DNA of 64,000 nucleotides from Tricholoma matsutake (lineage: Eukaryota > Basidiomycota > Agaricomycetes > Agaricales > Tricholomataceae), in NCBI GenBank assembly GCA_026075535.2, contig AP026547.1:1550001-1614000 (forward strand). The letters are read 5' to 3'. The translations under genes were made by a program, and so were the position numbers. Below the pieces are notes generated by a model. The model worked only from the letters and a program-made list of their open reading frames with translations, searched no databases and was not told the DNA's origin. Shown one piece after another: positions 48,430 through 59,089 of this stretch (its first letter is position 1; each line of letters opens with the position of its first letter).

Positions 48430-49765
48430 ACAAAAAGAAAGAAGAAAAAAATATCTATGGCCCAAATGATGATGTGTGTCATTTGGGCTGTTTCATCGTG
48501 TCGTTTCTCAGTGTTGTTCCCCTTCCCCACTGCCGTTGGCTCATATGCACCAGCCTTGCCCCCTATGAGCAGTTGCTCATAGCAGAGGGGTCTGGTGCCA
48601 TGGGCATCGTCATCAGGGGGTGGTGCTGGGTCGCTGTCATTGCCAGTCATCTGTCACAGGGACAAAAAGAAAATGAAAAGAAAACTTACTTATGGCCCAG
48701 GAGACATCGAGATCTCCTGGGCCTCGTTCCTGCTCCCCTTTGTTTCCCTCTCATCTTGTGTCATCCCTGTGGACCCTGCCTGCCTTGCTGTTCCTGTCAT
48801 AGTTGTGGTCATGGTTGTCATTATTGTTGTCATCCCCACCCCATTCCCAGCAGTCATTTATGGTGGTGGGTCGGGATGCTGCTGTGGTCATGCTTGCAGG
48901 TGCAGTGAGTATCATCTTGGCTCTGTTTGTCATTCCCCTTGTAGCCAGTATGCCACCCATGATCCACCCCACAAGCAGTTGCTCATGGGCCTGAAAATGG
49001 GTGGTGTGTCATTCAGAACCCAGTGCCTTGGGTGGGTGGTGCTGGGGCCTGCGGGGCATTGTTTGATGTGTTGGTGGTTCAACTTGGTGCTGGTGCTGGT
49101 GCCGGGGTCATCATTGGGCATCCTGGGGTCATTGCCTCATTGTTGTTGTGGGGTCCTGGGGTTGTTCATCATCGTGGTGGGGCCCTGGTGCTCGTTCCTC
49201 ATCATCATTGGTGCCTACCATTGTCAACTCACCCTACCCAACCTGCAAGCAGGTGTTTGCAGTGGGGGGGGATGGGTGGTGTTCGGCGTTGTCGTGGAAC
49301 TCTCTTTGAGAGGGTTTGAGGGGTCAGTGTGACATGGCGCATGTATGGGGGTTGCTGGGTGCTTACCAGGCAGGTATCCCCTTCTGGGGTCTCCCGGCAT
49401 CCCTCTGCACCCTCCTAGCCCATGTCAACAGCCTCACACCCCATTTGGATGGGGAGGAGGGGGTTAGTCCAGCATCTGGGGTTGTGGTGCATCTCGTGTC
49501 TGGGTCTGTCATCACTAGTAGTTTAGATCCCAAAAAATGAAAAAAACATTTAGTTAGTTGATAAACACAAGCAAAAAAAACAAAAACAACAAACATATCT
49601 AGGGCCCAAATGACAGTTGCATCGTTTGGGCTCGCGTTGCAGCCGAAATGACTTGTTTGCAGCCAGCACCAGCTCTTGCTGCTGTGGGAGTGGGGCATGG
49701 GAGTGGTGGTGCTGGGTGTAGGTGGAGTAGAGGTGCTTATAGACAGAAGTGGTGGACCATGGTAC
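48430..49765 (-). repeat. Hairpin/intron module block 3
   Basis: Three GGCCCAAATGA..TTTGGGC or GGCCCAGGAGA..TCTCCTGGGCC inverted repeats lie at 48466-48491, 48694-48723 and 49603-49631. On the minus strand each is followed by a T-rich intron-like stretch. The clearest is 48689-48651 (39 bp, GTAAGT..CAG); the other two have decayed 5' sites. GAGCAGTTGCTC-type hairpins lie near 48553, 48966 and 49238. Plus-strand frames (for example 48595-49332) are valine/cysteine-rich translations of GTTGTC repeats and are not convincing genes. Confidence 0.65.
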
Positions 49766-50000
49766 AGGTTGTGTGATCAAGCTGAATGTTCAAAATGAAC
49801 CATGAGACTTACTTTCCATTTTGATCCAAAATCTGCATGTCAGAAGAACCTGCTGACTTTGAAGATTGGTAGGGGCTGACTTTCAAAAGAAAGCTTATTT
49901 GGCACTGCACTTAAACCTGTATTTTGATGGCATGTTCATCAGGTTATAAAGATGAGTCCCTTGTACCTCAGACTTGTAATCTGTACTGCCTGCCACTCTT

Positions 50001-50246
50001 GTGCCCCATCATGTTGCATCTACACCAACCTCCATGACGACAACTGCAAACAGTCACTATTTTAATGAAGCCACCATCAATCTTTGTAACACGGCACTAC
50101 TTCAAAGCCTCTTGCATGCACAGCTTAACAGACTGTGCAAATACTATGGTGTAAAGGCTAAGGGTACAAATGAGGACATTATACATACTATTTCTGCTAT
50201 TGTATACCCTCCACCTCCTTCACAGACTCTCTGCCCAGCTTTATAA
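50001..50246 (+). CDS. Small SAP-like domain protein (hypothetical)
   Basis: An 81-residue frame from the first ATG at 50001. Residues about 34-65 (LLQSLLHAQLNRLCKYYGVK, then AKGTNEDIIHTI) fit a SAP-type helix-turn-helix, which in nuclear proteins binds DNA. The length allows only this one domain. A stop follows PPPPSQTLCPAL. No neighbouring exon was identified, so it may be complete or the 5' exon of a lost gene. It is one of the few frames here not clearly part of a transposon. Expression is unknown. Confidence 0.45.
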   Translation: MPHHVASTPTSMTTTANSHYFNEATINLCNTALLQSLLHAQLNRLCKYYGVKAKGTNEDIIHTISAIVYPPPPSQTLCPAL

Positions 50247-50439
50247 CAAGCTTTGACACTCAACCAGTTTATTTTTAGCATGTTCGAACTTGAAATTTAA
50301 TTTGTAGTTCTACCCATATTTTTTTCTTATATAATTGAGTATTTATTCAATAAAAGCTCCCCAATAGACATACATACCATATTTTGGAGGGGATGTGGTG
50401 GGAGTGAGGGACTTTGGTCATCAGAACCAAACAATTTCC

Positions 50440-50548
50440 TTGTTGAGAACAATGGAACATATGGCAGAAAGTCATCAACTAAGCCCGACTGCTGTGATGC
50501 AGCCATGGAGTTGAGGACTTTCCACCATATGTTCCATTGCCCTCAACA
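50440..50548. repeat. Palindrome around CATATGTTCCATTG
   Basis: AATGGAACATATGG near 50451 and CCATATGTTCCATT near 50523 form imperfect inverted arms of about 40 bp around a 25-30 bp loop. A half copy lies near 46588. Confidence 0.7.
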
Positions 50549-50774
50549 GTAACACAATATCTGGGGTTGAACTACCAAGCACCTGCTAAGCATGGTATGT
50601 TTGTGTGCAGTTATGGTAAATGTAATATGTTGTCTTCACACCTTAAACCTGTCTAGGGTTTTGTGTATGGGATACATAAGAAGCCACCTTGTCATTATAG
50701 GGACACTTGGTCACATAGGTAAGCTACATTGTATTGAATGATATGACCTATCGAATGCATACATTGTATCAAAT

Positions 50775-51485
50775 GATACAGGTTCGATGGATGCTGTTGA
50801 ACTCACTATATAAAGTCACTATACTATATTAACCAATGACTACATTGTACACTGATTATTATACCTTACAATAGACATGCATTAGGAATGTAATACAGAC
50901 ATTAGTAACATTTGAAATGCAATAGGCACAGATGCAGCCACGGCCATGGGGACAGCCATGGCATCGCCATTTGGCACAGACATGGGAATGGGCAATATTA
51001 ACCTATGAATACTATTGACTGTACATTGTATTATCTGTTTCGATGGATGCCATCGAACTCACTATATATTTGTACATACTCTATTAATTAACCAATGACT
51101 ACATTACTACTTTACTTGCTGTACTGTACAGATAGACATGCATTAAGAACATAGTACAGACATTAGTAATGTTTGAAATGCAATTGCAGGGAAGGAAATG
51201 GGGATGGGGATGGGAGTGGGGATGGGGACTATTGACTGTACACATTGTATTATCTGTTTCAATAGATGCTGTTGAACTCACTATATATTTGTACATACTC
51301 TATTAATTAACCAATGACTACATTACTACTTTACTTGCTGTACCGTACAGATAGACATGCATTAAGAACATAGTACAGACATTAGTAATGTTTGAAATGC
51401 AATTGCAGGGAAGGGGATGCGGACGGGGGATGCGGAAGGGAGCGGGGATGGGAGTGGGGATGGGGATGGGGATGGGAATGGGGAA
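50775..51485. repeat. Three tandem repeats of 200-270 bp (copy 1)
   Basis: Units start near 50775, 51045 and 51255. They share AACTCACTATATA, AACCAATGACTACATT and GACATGCATTA. The third ends in a GGGGATGGGGATGGGG minisatellite (51410-51485). Copy 2 of the unit has only two such repeats. Confidence 0.8.
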
Positions 51486-51620
51486 GCGGCACTGACATCG
51501 GAGCTTGACAGGACCACAAAAACAATGATATTACTACAATGATGTGCATTAAGAACAGAATACAGACAAAAGCTACATAGATGTATATATAATGAGTAAG
51601 GTATTAATTATCCTTCCATA

Positions 51621-52399
51621 TCACTGGGAATTGGCAGGGGGATCGGCCATAGCATCTGAGTGGGATGATGGCATAATTTCTGAGAACCTCCTTTCAAATG
51701 ATTTCAACTTATTTTCAACCCTTTCCTTCAAAATGGCATATGTTTTCAATGTTATATCTTGTTCGAGCTTCTCCACCTCGGCCATGTACAGACGATGACT
51801 GGCATCCTTGTACGATGTGCCAAGCTTGTCTTGAAGGGCCTTCACTTCAGCATGGCAGCTCAACAACTCACTGTCTGTCAAGTCCTGCAATGGGATGAAC
51901 TAATGTAGAAACACAAATGAGGATGACACTTACTGGATCAGCAGGTAGGGTGAGCTGGTTGTGGGCCACCAGGTAGTATGGCGGCATGGTCATGTTGCCA
52001 GACTGCAAATTGATCATAATGTCAGTTGGGATAGACAAAACATGGGAGTGGATAGAGAAATGGGAGCAGCCAGGATATGGGAGCAGCCAGGATATGGGAG
52101 CAGCCAGGATATGGGAGTGGCCAGGATACAGGAGCGGCCAGGATATGGGAGTGGCCAAGACACAGCAGTGGCCAGAGACACAGCAGCAGCCCTTAACTCC
52201 AACCTGATTTGAAATAAACAAAGCTTACCCCTCCATCCACATTATGGACATCAAGTTCCAAATTCTGGTGATAGGCATTCATTGCCTGATGAGTGGCAGG
52301 AATCATAAAGTGGGGCACTAAATAGTGGTGCCCATCATCAGCTCAGATAGGGACATAGCCATCTAGAACATTGCCTTGTGTTTGCTGCTGGTTGCTCAT
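51621..52399 (-). pseudogene. Small coiled-coil protein, copy 1 (stop in exon 1)
   Basis: Three exons are predicted on the minus strand. Exon 1 starts MSNQQQTQGNVLDGYVPI and then has TGA where copy 2 has glutamine. A short exon contains SGNMTMPPYYLVAHNQLTLP. The last exon contains DLTDSELLSCHAEVKALQDK and a heptad-like helix (YMAEVEKLEQDITLKTYAIL), ending about 51621. Splice sites GTAAGC/GTAAGT and TTTGCAG or similar fit at the junctions. The first intron holds an 18 bp minisatellite (52060-52150). The C-terminal part is intact here, whereas copy 2 is broken there. I recall similar hypothetical proteins in Agaricomycetes but assign no function. Confidence 0.6.
52060..52150. repeat. 18 bp minisatellite in an intron
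   Basis: About five tandem copies of ATATGGGAGCAGCCAGG-like units. Copy 2 of the unit keeps only a remnant near 56740-56765. Confidence 0.85.
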
Positions 52400-52582
52400 T
52401 GTGGATGGATCAATGTAACAGAGGTTATAATGTGCATCTAATCTAGTGATCAGATATTGATGTTATTTGTTTGGCCTTGATGAACACACATGATGGTTGA
52501 TTTTCATTGTTCCAACTTTCGTTGACTTTCAAACCCCATCACACCCATCCCCATTCCCATCCCCGCCCCAACTCATCTCAAC
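52400..52582. promoter_or_regulatory. Shared divergent promoter region, copy 1
   Basis: 183 bp separate the minus-strand start (52399) and the plus-strand start (52583). The equivalent spacer in copy 2 is 57003-57189. Conservation of the spacing suggests a bidirectional promoter; no specific element is assigned. Confidence 0.4.
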
Positions 52583-52845
52583 ATGAATGTTACAGCTCAA
52601 CAAGTCCTCAGCCACATCAGCCAGATCAAGCAGGCTGTTCGAAATGGCCTTCAAACATGAAACATCAAGGCCATCATGAGGGAACAAAAATGGGCACTTG
52701 TAAGTAAAATACTATCAGGATGACAGTGGGACTAATATACTGTAGAACACATTACTTTCATGGCAAAGACAGGATCTCAGGGAGGATTTGAAAGCGGCAT
52801 TTGGTGCCAAGTCTTTCTTGTGGGGTTTTTTGGTAGCATGGGGAA
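52583..52845 (+). pseudogene. Charged low-complexity protein, copy 1, truncated by G3
   Basis: Starts MNVTAQQVLSHISQIKQAVR, then has an in-frame TGA after GLQT. A GTAAGT donor follows KWAL, and exon 2 continues to 52845, where the LTR of G3 begins. The full-length partner is at 57190-59089. Confidence 0.6.
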
Positions 52846-53245
52846 TGTTAGGGCAACACCCACTATCTGCTAGCTAAGACCATGCAGGTTCTCTCTACAA
52901 GAAGGGGGCGGGATCCACACGCATGATTGAGGAACTGATGGTTTTGATGTGAGGGGTTATAATAGGTGATTTGTTGAGATAGGCCATTCACACCACAAGC
53001 ATAGGTGAAATACCTAAGAGAACACAACTGGGGTCCCCTAGGCATATATTTAGGGTTTATATACTATGTTACATATATTGTACTTTGTTGTTACCGATGC
53101 ACTTGTACATGCATATACATATTGATGTGTGCGAAATAAAATTCTCATGCTATCAAAGTGTAGCGTCATTTGGTGTCATGTAGCGTAATTCGACATAATA
53201 AAATAAAAATGAAATTTTATTAGGTGATGGTGTGGTTTCCTAACA
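52846..53245 (-). repeat. G3 3' LTR (400 bp)
   Basis: Close relative of the 402 bp LTRs of G2. Its partner LTR is missing. Confidence 0.92.
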
Positions 53246-53256
53246 TTACCCCCCTT

Positions 53257-55588
53257 TTATGCCTCGACTTCCAGGCAAGAAAATATTGCATCTGTCCCCT
53301 CTGTGAAATTTTGGTAAGGCCGGAATCTCATCCCCTCATACACCATTCTCGCAATGCGACACGGAGCATTCGGATTACGTTTAAAGAATTGGGTGATCGC
53401 GTTATGTGCTTGCTTACAATTCTCTTCGGGCTCCCATGAATTATTTTTGTCGGTATAGTTTTTCCACTTTATTAAGAACTCCAATTTGTTCCGTTGAAGA
53501 CATGAGTCTGGAATTTCTTCGACTATGTATCCTGGAGCACCTTCTACTATTATAGGAGGTTGCGGAGTAGTTTGTTGGCCAGGAATAGTGGGCAGGCAGT
53601 AAGGGCATAGGCGGGATACATTAATCTCGGGATCAATCTTGAATGATCGGGGCAATTTTAGCCCTACTGCATTAGGTGAGATTACTTTAGAGATTGCATA
53701 TGGGCCAACTTGTTTCTCTGTAAGTTTCCTCAAAGGTCATGGAATATTCAGGTCCTTGGTACTTAGCCACACCAAGTCACCAACTTTGTACTCTGGAGTG
53801 CGTGCTCGAGTACGATCTGCATGTCGCATCATGTCATCACATGCTTTCTTCAATGCCACCTCTGCTTCCTCTTGTACCTTTTGCATCTTAGATACAAAGT
53901 CTTCTACTGACTGTACTTTGACTTCCCTTCTGGGTTCTACTCCCATGCGAGGATGATATCCATAATTCGCAAAAAAGGGTGACATACAAGTAGCTGAATG
54001 GAATTTGTTATTGTGGGAAAATTCAGCAATTGCCAGCCATTTGGGCCAGTCGGTTTGTCAGTAGTTGACAAACATACGTAGGTACTGCTCCAACTCCTGG
54101 TTCATTCTCTCTGTCTGCCCATCAGTCTGCGGGTGTTATGCTGTAGATAATTTAGTTTGAATTCCCAATATGTTGTTCAGTTCTTGCATAAATGTGGAAG
54201 CAAATTGTGGTCCGCAATCGGAGATAATGGTATTGGGAAACCCATGTAACCGCCATACCTGATTTAGATAGAGGCACGCCAAGCCCAATGATGAGGTTTC
54301 TGTAGGAGTAGGAATAATATGGACCTCCTTTGTGAAGCGGTCGCATACTACAAATATTGCATTGTACCCTTGAGCCTCAAGTAATCCGGTAATAAAATCC
54401 ACAGATATATCTCACCATGGCACTTTAGGTATAGGGTTTGGCATTAATTTTCCTGGAGGTTTTTCTGGAAATTTCTTCCCCCTCATGCACGTATCACATC
54501 CATCCACATACCCCAACACATATTTTGAAATTCTGGGCCACCAATAATTTCTCATTACTAATTCCAACGTCTTCCATCTTCCTGGCAGTTGGCATATTAT
54601 GATGTAACCAGACGATCTCCCTTCGCAACTCCTGATCCTTTGGTACATACACCTTTCCTTGAAACAACACCAACCCTTGTTCCTCAGCCCATTCATCTCC
54701 TTTAATATTACCTTTCTTCTCTCCCTTCAGAGCTTTCACAGCTTCCACTACTTCATTGTCCATTTCCGAACATTGTCTAATTTTAGACAACATTTCTGTT
54801 TCCGAGCTATCTATTAATAGATGCCCTTGACGCATAGTGCAAATGCAAAAGTATTCAGGTTTGAGTAAGGTAACACTCTTATTGTCCTCCTCCACCCCCC
54901 TTTTATGATCAATACGTCTGGATAATGCATCTGCTTTCCTCATTAAGCTTCCCACTTTGTGGACCAAGTGAAAATTGAAACGTGATAGGAATAGTGCCCA
55001 ATGCACTTGCCGGTGATTAAGCTTTTTAGCGGACATGAAGTATTGCAGATTTTGATGATCTGTCCAGATCTCAATCTGATGCATACATCCCTCCAAATAA
55101 TGCCTCTACACCTCCAATGCTCGTATTATCCCCAACATCTCTGTGTCATGCACATCATAATTCCTCTCCACATCATTCAACCCTCGGGACAGATATGCAC
55201 AAGGATGCCATTTGTCATCTTCGCACAGCATTGATAACACCGCTCCAGTAGCAAAATCAGATGCATCTGATTCCACTTGTAAAGGGCATGTGAAATCTAC
55301 TGGGGTTGATATTGGTCCCTCCACAAACTTCCTCTTCAACTCCTCAAACACTGTCTGCTGCTGCTCTCCCCATTTCCACACTACTCCTTTTCACATAAGG
55401 TTATGTAAGGGTGCAGCAATTTTGGAAAAATTGTGCACAAAGCGACAATAATAATTTGTGAGTCCCAAGAAGGCTTGAACCTCCTTGACACAGGTGGGCA
55501 CAGGCCAATCTGTGATTGCCTGTACCTTGATCGGATCCATTTTGATCCCATCAGGGCCAATCAATAATCCTAGGAACTCAATCTCGCT
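53257..55588 (-). pseudogene. pol: G3 pol, C-terminal part
   Basis: From the right: the RT end (SEIEFLGLLIGPDGIKMDPI), RNase H ([23 protein letters not shown]), integrase ([45 protein letters not shown]) and the chromodomain (EFLIKWKNYTDKNNSWEPEE). Stops differ from those of G2. G3 keeps arginine after GII (near 55120) and after LKLP (near 53650), where G2 has TGA. G3 has TGA after NY (near 54060), where G2 keeps CGA, and TAG where tryptophan is expected after ALEV (near 55107). A small deletion near 54590 removes the AGHPG region of the zinc-binding part. Confidence 0.92.
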
Positions 55589-56040
55589 CACATAGGTAAG
55601 CTACATTGTATCGAATGATACGACCTATTGAATGCATACATTGTATTGAATGATACGGGTTTGATGGACACTGTCAAACTCACTATATAAAGTCACTATA
55701 CTATATTAACCAATGACTACATTGTACACTGATTATTATACCTTACAATAGACATGCATTAGGAATGTAATACAGACATTAGTAACATTTGAAATGCAAT
55801 GGGCACAGACATGGCCATGGACATGGGGACAGCCATGGGGACAGCCACAGCATCGCCATCGGGCACGGACACAATATTAACCTATGAATACTATTGATTT
55901 TCGATGGACGCCGTCGAACTCACTATATATTTGTACATACTCTATTAATTAACCAATGACTACATTACTACTTTACTTGCTGTACTATACAGATAGACAT
56001 GCATTAAGAACAGACATTAGTAATGTTTGAAATGCAATTG

Positions 56041-56170
56041 CAGGGAAGGGGATGTGGACTGGGATGGGGATGGGGATGGAGATGGGAGCAGGGATGGGGA
56101 TGGAGATGGGAGCAGGGATGGGGATGGAGATGGGAGCAGGGACGGGGATGGGGACAGGAATGGGGAAGTG
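56041..56170. repeat. 24 bp GGGATGGGGATGGAGATGGG minisatellite
   Basis: About four tandem units of a G-rich 24-mer ending AGCA, expanded relative to the simpler G-rich tract at 51410-51485 in copy 1. It lies beyond the 3' end of the minus-strand gene. Confidence 0.85.
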
Positions 56171-56298
56171 GCACTGACATCAGGGCTTGACAGGACCACA
56201 AAAACAATGATATTACTACAATGATGTGCATTAAGAACAGAATACAAAAGCTACATAGATATATATATAATGAGTAAGGTATTGATTATCCTTCCACA

Positions 56299-57002
56299 TC
56301 ACTGGGAATCGGCAGGGGGATCAGCCATAGCGTCTGAGTGGGATGACGGCATAATTTTTGAGCACCTCCTTTCGAATGATTTCAACTTATTTTCAACCCT
56401 TTCCTTCAAAATGGCATATGTTTTCAATGTTATATCTTGTTGTTTGAGCTTCTCCACCTCGGCCATGTACAGACGATGACTGGCATCCTTGTACAATATG
56501 CCAAGCTGGTCTTGAAGGGCCTTCACTTAAGCATGGCAGCTCAACAACTCCCTGTCTGTCAAGTCCTGCAACAGGATGAACTAATGTAGAAACACAAATG
56601 AGGATGACACTTACTGGATCGGCAGGTAGGGTGAGCTGGTTGCAGGCCACCAGGTAGTATGGTGGCACGGTCATGTTGCCAGACTGCAAATTGATCATAA
56701 TGTCAGTTGGGATAGACAAGACACAGGAGTGGATAGAGAAATGGGAGCAGCCAGTGGCCAAGACATAGCGGTGGCCAGAGACATGGCAGCAGCCCTTAAC
56801 TTCAACCTGATTTGAAATAAACAAAGCTTACTCCTCCATCCACATTATGGACATCAAGTTCCAACTTCTGGTGATAGGCATTCATTGCCTGATGAGTGGC
56901 GGGAATCATAAAGGGGGGCACTAAATAGTGGTGCCCATCATCAGCTTGGATAGGGACATAGCCATCTAGAACATTGCCTTGCGTTTGCTGCTGGTTGCTC
57001 AT
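56299..57002 (-). pseudogene. Small coiled-coil protein, copy 2 (stop in last exon)
   Basis: Exon 1 is open (MSNQQQTQGNVLDGYVPIQA, then HHYLVPPFMIPATHQAMNAY). A short middle exon follows (SGNMTVPPYYLVACNQLTLP) between TTTGCAG and GTAAGT sites. The last exon starts DLTDRELLSCHA and then has TAA where copy 1 has glutamate. The coiled-coil C-terminus stays readable beyond the stop to about 56299. The two copies are therefore broken at different sites. The length would be about 170-180 residues. No known enzymatic motif. Confidence 0.6.
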
Positions 57003-57189
57003 TGTGGATGGATCAATGTAACAGAGGTTATAATGTGCATCTAATCTAGTGATCAGATATTGATGTTATTTGTTTGGCCTTGATGAACAAACACACGTGA
57101 TGGTTGATTTTCATCTTTCCAACTTTCGTTGACTTTCAAACCCCATCACACCCATCCCCATTCCCATCCCTGCCCCAACTCATCTCAAC
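57003..57189. promoter_or_regulatory. Shared divergent promoter region, copy 2
   Basis: 187 bp spacer between the divergent starts, equivalent to 52400-52582. It includes a CCCATCCCCATTCCCATCCC tract just upstream of the plus-strand ATG. Confidence 0.4.
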
Positions 57190-59089
57190 ATGAATGTTAC
57201 AGCTCAACAAGTCCTCAGCCACATCAGCCAGATCAAGCAGGCTGTTTGAAATGGCCTTCAAACATGAAACATCAAGGCCATCATGAGTGAACAAAAATGG
57301 GCACTTGTAAGTAAAATACTATCAGGATGACAGTGGGACTAATATACTGTAGAACACATTACTTTCATGGCAAAGACAGGATCTTGGGGAGGACTTGAAA
57401 GTGGCATTCGGTGCCAAGTCATTCTTGTGGGGTTTTTTGGTAGCGTGGGGAAGTTCTGATAGAATGGGAGATGAGATTTTCATGGAAGGTCAGCTGCATG
57501 CAATGAAGAAATTCGATGAGAAAGGTGGGATTGCGGGAACCTCAGCGGTTTTGGCATCGGGAGTGGGAGGTGGAGCAGCCACTGGTCCTTCAAGATCAGG
57601 AGCAGGACCACAAGGAGTGGGAGTGGCAGGTGGGGGCTCAGGAATGGGAATGGGAATGGGAGCGGGACAACAGAGGGGAATGGGGATGGGAGCAGGGATG
57701 CAAACAGGAATGGGGACAGGAGCGGGACAACAGAGCAGAGTGGGGATGGGAGCGGGGACGCAAATGGGAACGGGGACAGGAGCGGGAACAGGAACAGGGA
57801 CAGGAGTGGGAGCTCCAGGGGAGACCAGGCGAAGGAAACCACAGGTGCCAGTGGAGCCAGGTCACACCAGCCAGAACATCGATGCCCAGATGCGTGCCCA
57901 TTGGCACCACCCACCCCAACCACTCCAGCAAGACCAAGTGGGAGTGGCAGCACCTCTGGTGAGGATTTAGAAAATGATGGGGAATCAGAGGGGATGGAAA
58001 GCGATGGAGATGGAGGAACGTGACGCAACCATGCAACAGGTCGTCGACGAGGTTTTCAAGCTTTTCAAACCGATGGCTCGATGTGAATGGCTTTCGTGGG
58101 GGGGAGACTTTTTATTTGCAGATCTGAGTGAGCAGGTAGAGCGAGAGCGAAGGGAAGAGGAAGCGAGATGGGTTCGGGAGGAGGAGGAGGAGGCTCGCAG
58201 GGCAGAGGAAGACGCAAAGAAGGTGAAGATCAAGGCTCGGAGGGGGGCATTAGTAGACGCTCGAAACACAGCCCTTGCTGAGTTTCATGCTAAAACTTTG
58301 TCAAAGGAAGAACTGCAGTGATGAAATGCGGAGCTCACAGTGGAGGTGCAAGCGATTGAGAGGCTAGAGGCTGGAGAGGAGGACAAGGAAGAAGATTTGG
58401 GAGGATTGCCAATAATCAGGATTGGGAAGCATAAGGTAGTGGAGATCGAGGGAGTCGAGGATGATGGGGATGAGATTGTCGAGGACGGGGTAGAGAGCAA
58501 GCGGAGGAGGTTCGCTGAGGGTGGACTTCTCAACTTCAAAGGCCCAGTGAGTTTTCGCTTTGTTTTTGAAGGGTTTTTGGGCTGCTAATCAATGTTGTAG
58601 TGCGATTGATGTGCTAAAATGATATCCCAGCCATCGTGCGTTGTCAAGGAGGGAGCCCCGAAGTGCACTCAGGCAGCGCAGGGTTGCTACTGGCAAGGGG
58701 TCTCGAGGCGGGGACTTCACAAAGGTGAAGCGAGACGATTCGGGGTTGCGAAACCAGATTCGCGCCCAAAACCAGGTACAAAATTCATTCGATATAATCT
58801 CATAGTGTATGCTAACCTATGTTCGGATCGAAAGTACCTCGAATTCATGTCGTGGGTCCCATCGCTGACATCAAACAGGTCGCAGGCCCTTCAAAACCAT
58901 CGAAGGAGAAAAAGAGGTTGTCGAAGGGAAAGGGAAAGGCCAAAGCAAAAGCATCGCATAGTTGAGGATGTCGATGAGGAGATCATGACTCGTCGTCGAT
59001 ATCTGGCGACAAGGTTGGCAGAGTTGAAGGTCGAGATGGAAGTTTTGTGCAGGCAAATAGAAGTGGTGGAAGAGATGTTGGAAGAGTAG
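57190..59089 (+). pseudogene. Charged low-complexity protein with Cys-rich segment, copy 2
   Basis: Exon 1 (57190-57306) carries TGA twice. An intron fits 57307-57379 (GTAAGT..ACAG). Exon 2 reads DLKVAFGAKSFLWGFLVAWG and EGQLHAMKKFDEKGG, then a long Gly/Met/Ala/Gln repeat (about 57630-57820). An acidic stretch and an R/E-rich helix (about 58130-58230) follow, then EDDGDEIVEDGVESKRRR. After a GTGAGT..CCCAG intron (about 58548-58640) comes CVVKEGAPKCTQAAQGCYW, a Cys pattern recalling fungal zinc-cluster fragments. After another intron (about 58775-58880) comes a coiled-coil end (RLAELKVEMEVLCRQIEVVE). Stops near 58320 and one frame change in the last exon suggest decay. The function is unknown; a DNA- or RNA-binding role is only a guess. 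Confidence 0.5.
57630..57820 (+). repeat. Coding minisatellite (GGGAATGGGAGCGGGACA-like)
   Basis: Short G/A-rich units encode Gly-Met/Thr-Gly-Ala-Gly repeats within the plus-strand gene. Unit lengths are multiples of six bases, so the frame is kept. Confidence 0.8.

Larger units (their letters stand above)
50711..52845. repeat. Duplicated unit, copy 1
   Basis: It begins TCACATAGGTAAGCTACATT and matches 55589-57451 in the same orientation. It carries the minus-strand gene 51621-52399, the start of the plus-strand gene (52583 on), and tandem repeats. It is cut at 52845 by gypsy G3, after GGTAGCATGGGGAA. Copy 2 continues without interruption at the same point (57451). Confidence 0.9.
52846..55588 (-). 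mobile_element. Ty3/gypsy chromovirus G3 (5' truncated), G2 family
   Basis: One LTR (52846-53245, TGTTAGGGCA..CCTAACA) is followed by minus-strand chromodomain, integrase, RNase H and the end of RT. The sequence stops at 55588 inside RT, where duplicated unit copy 2 begins. Gag, protease, most of RT and the other LTR are absent. Confidence 0.92.
55589..57451. repeat. Duplicated unit, copy 2
   Basis: Direct copy of 50711-52845, shorter because it has two rather than three tandem repeats and has lost most of the intronic minisatellite. It continues past the point where copy 1 is interrupted, into the rest of the plus-strand gene. Confidence 0.9.

Noticed and set aside
48595..49332. 245-codon plus-strand frame
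   Set aside because: Same reason: GTTGTC-rich repeat sequence, opposite in strand to the splice-like sites of the modules.
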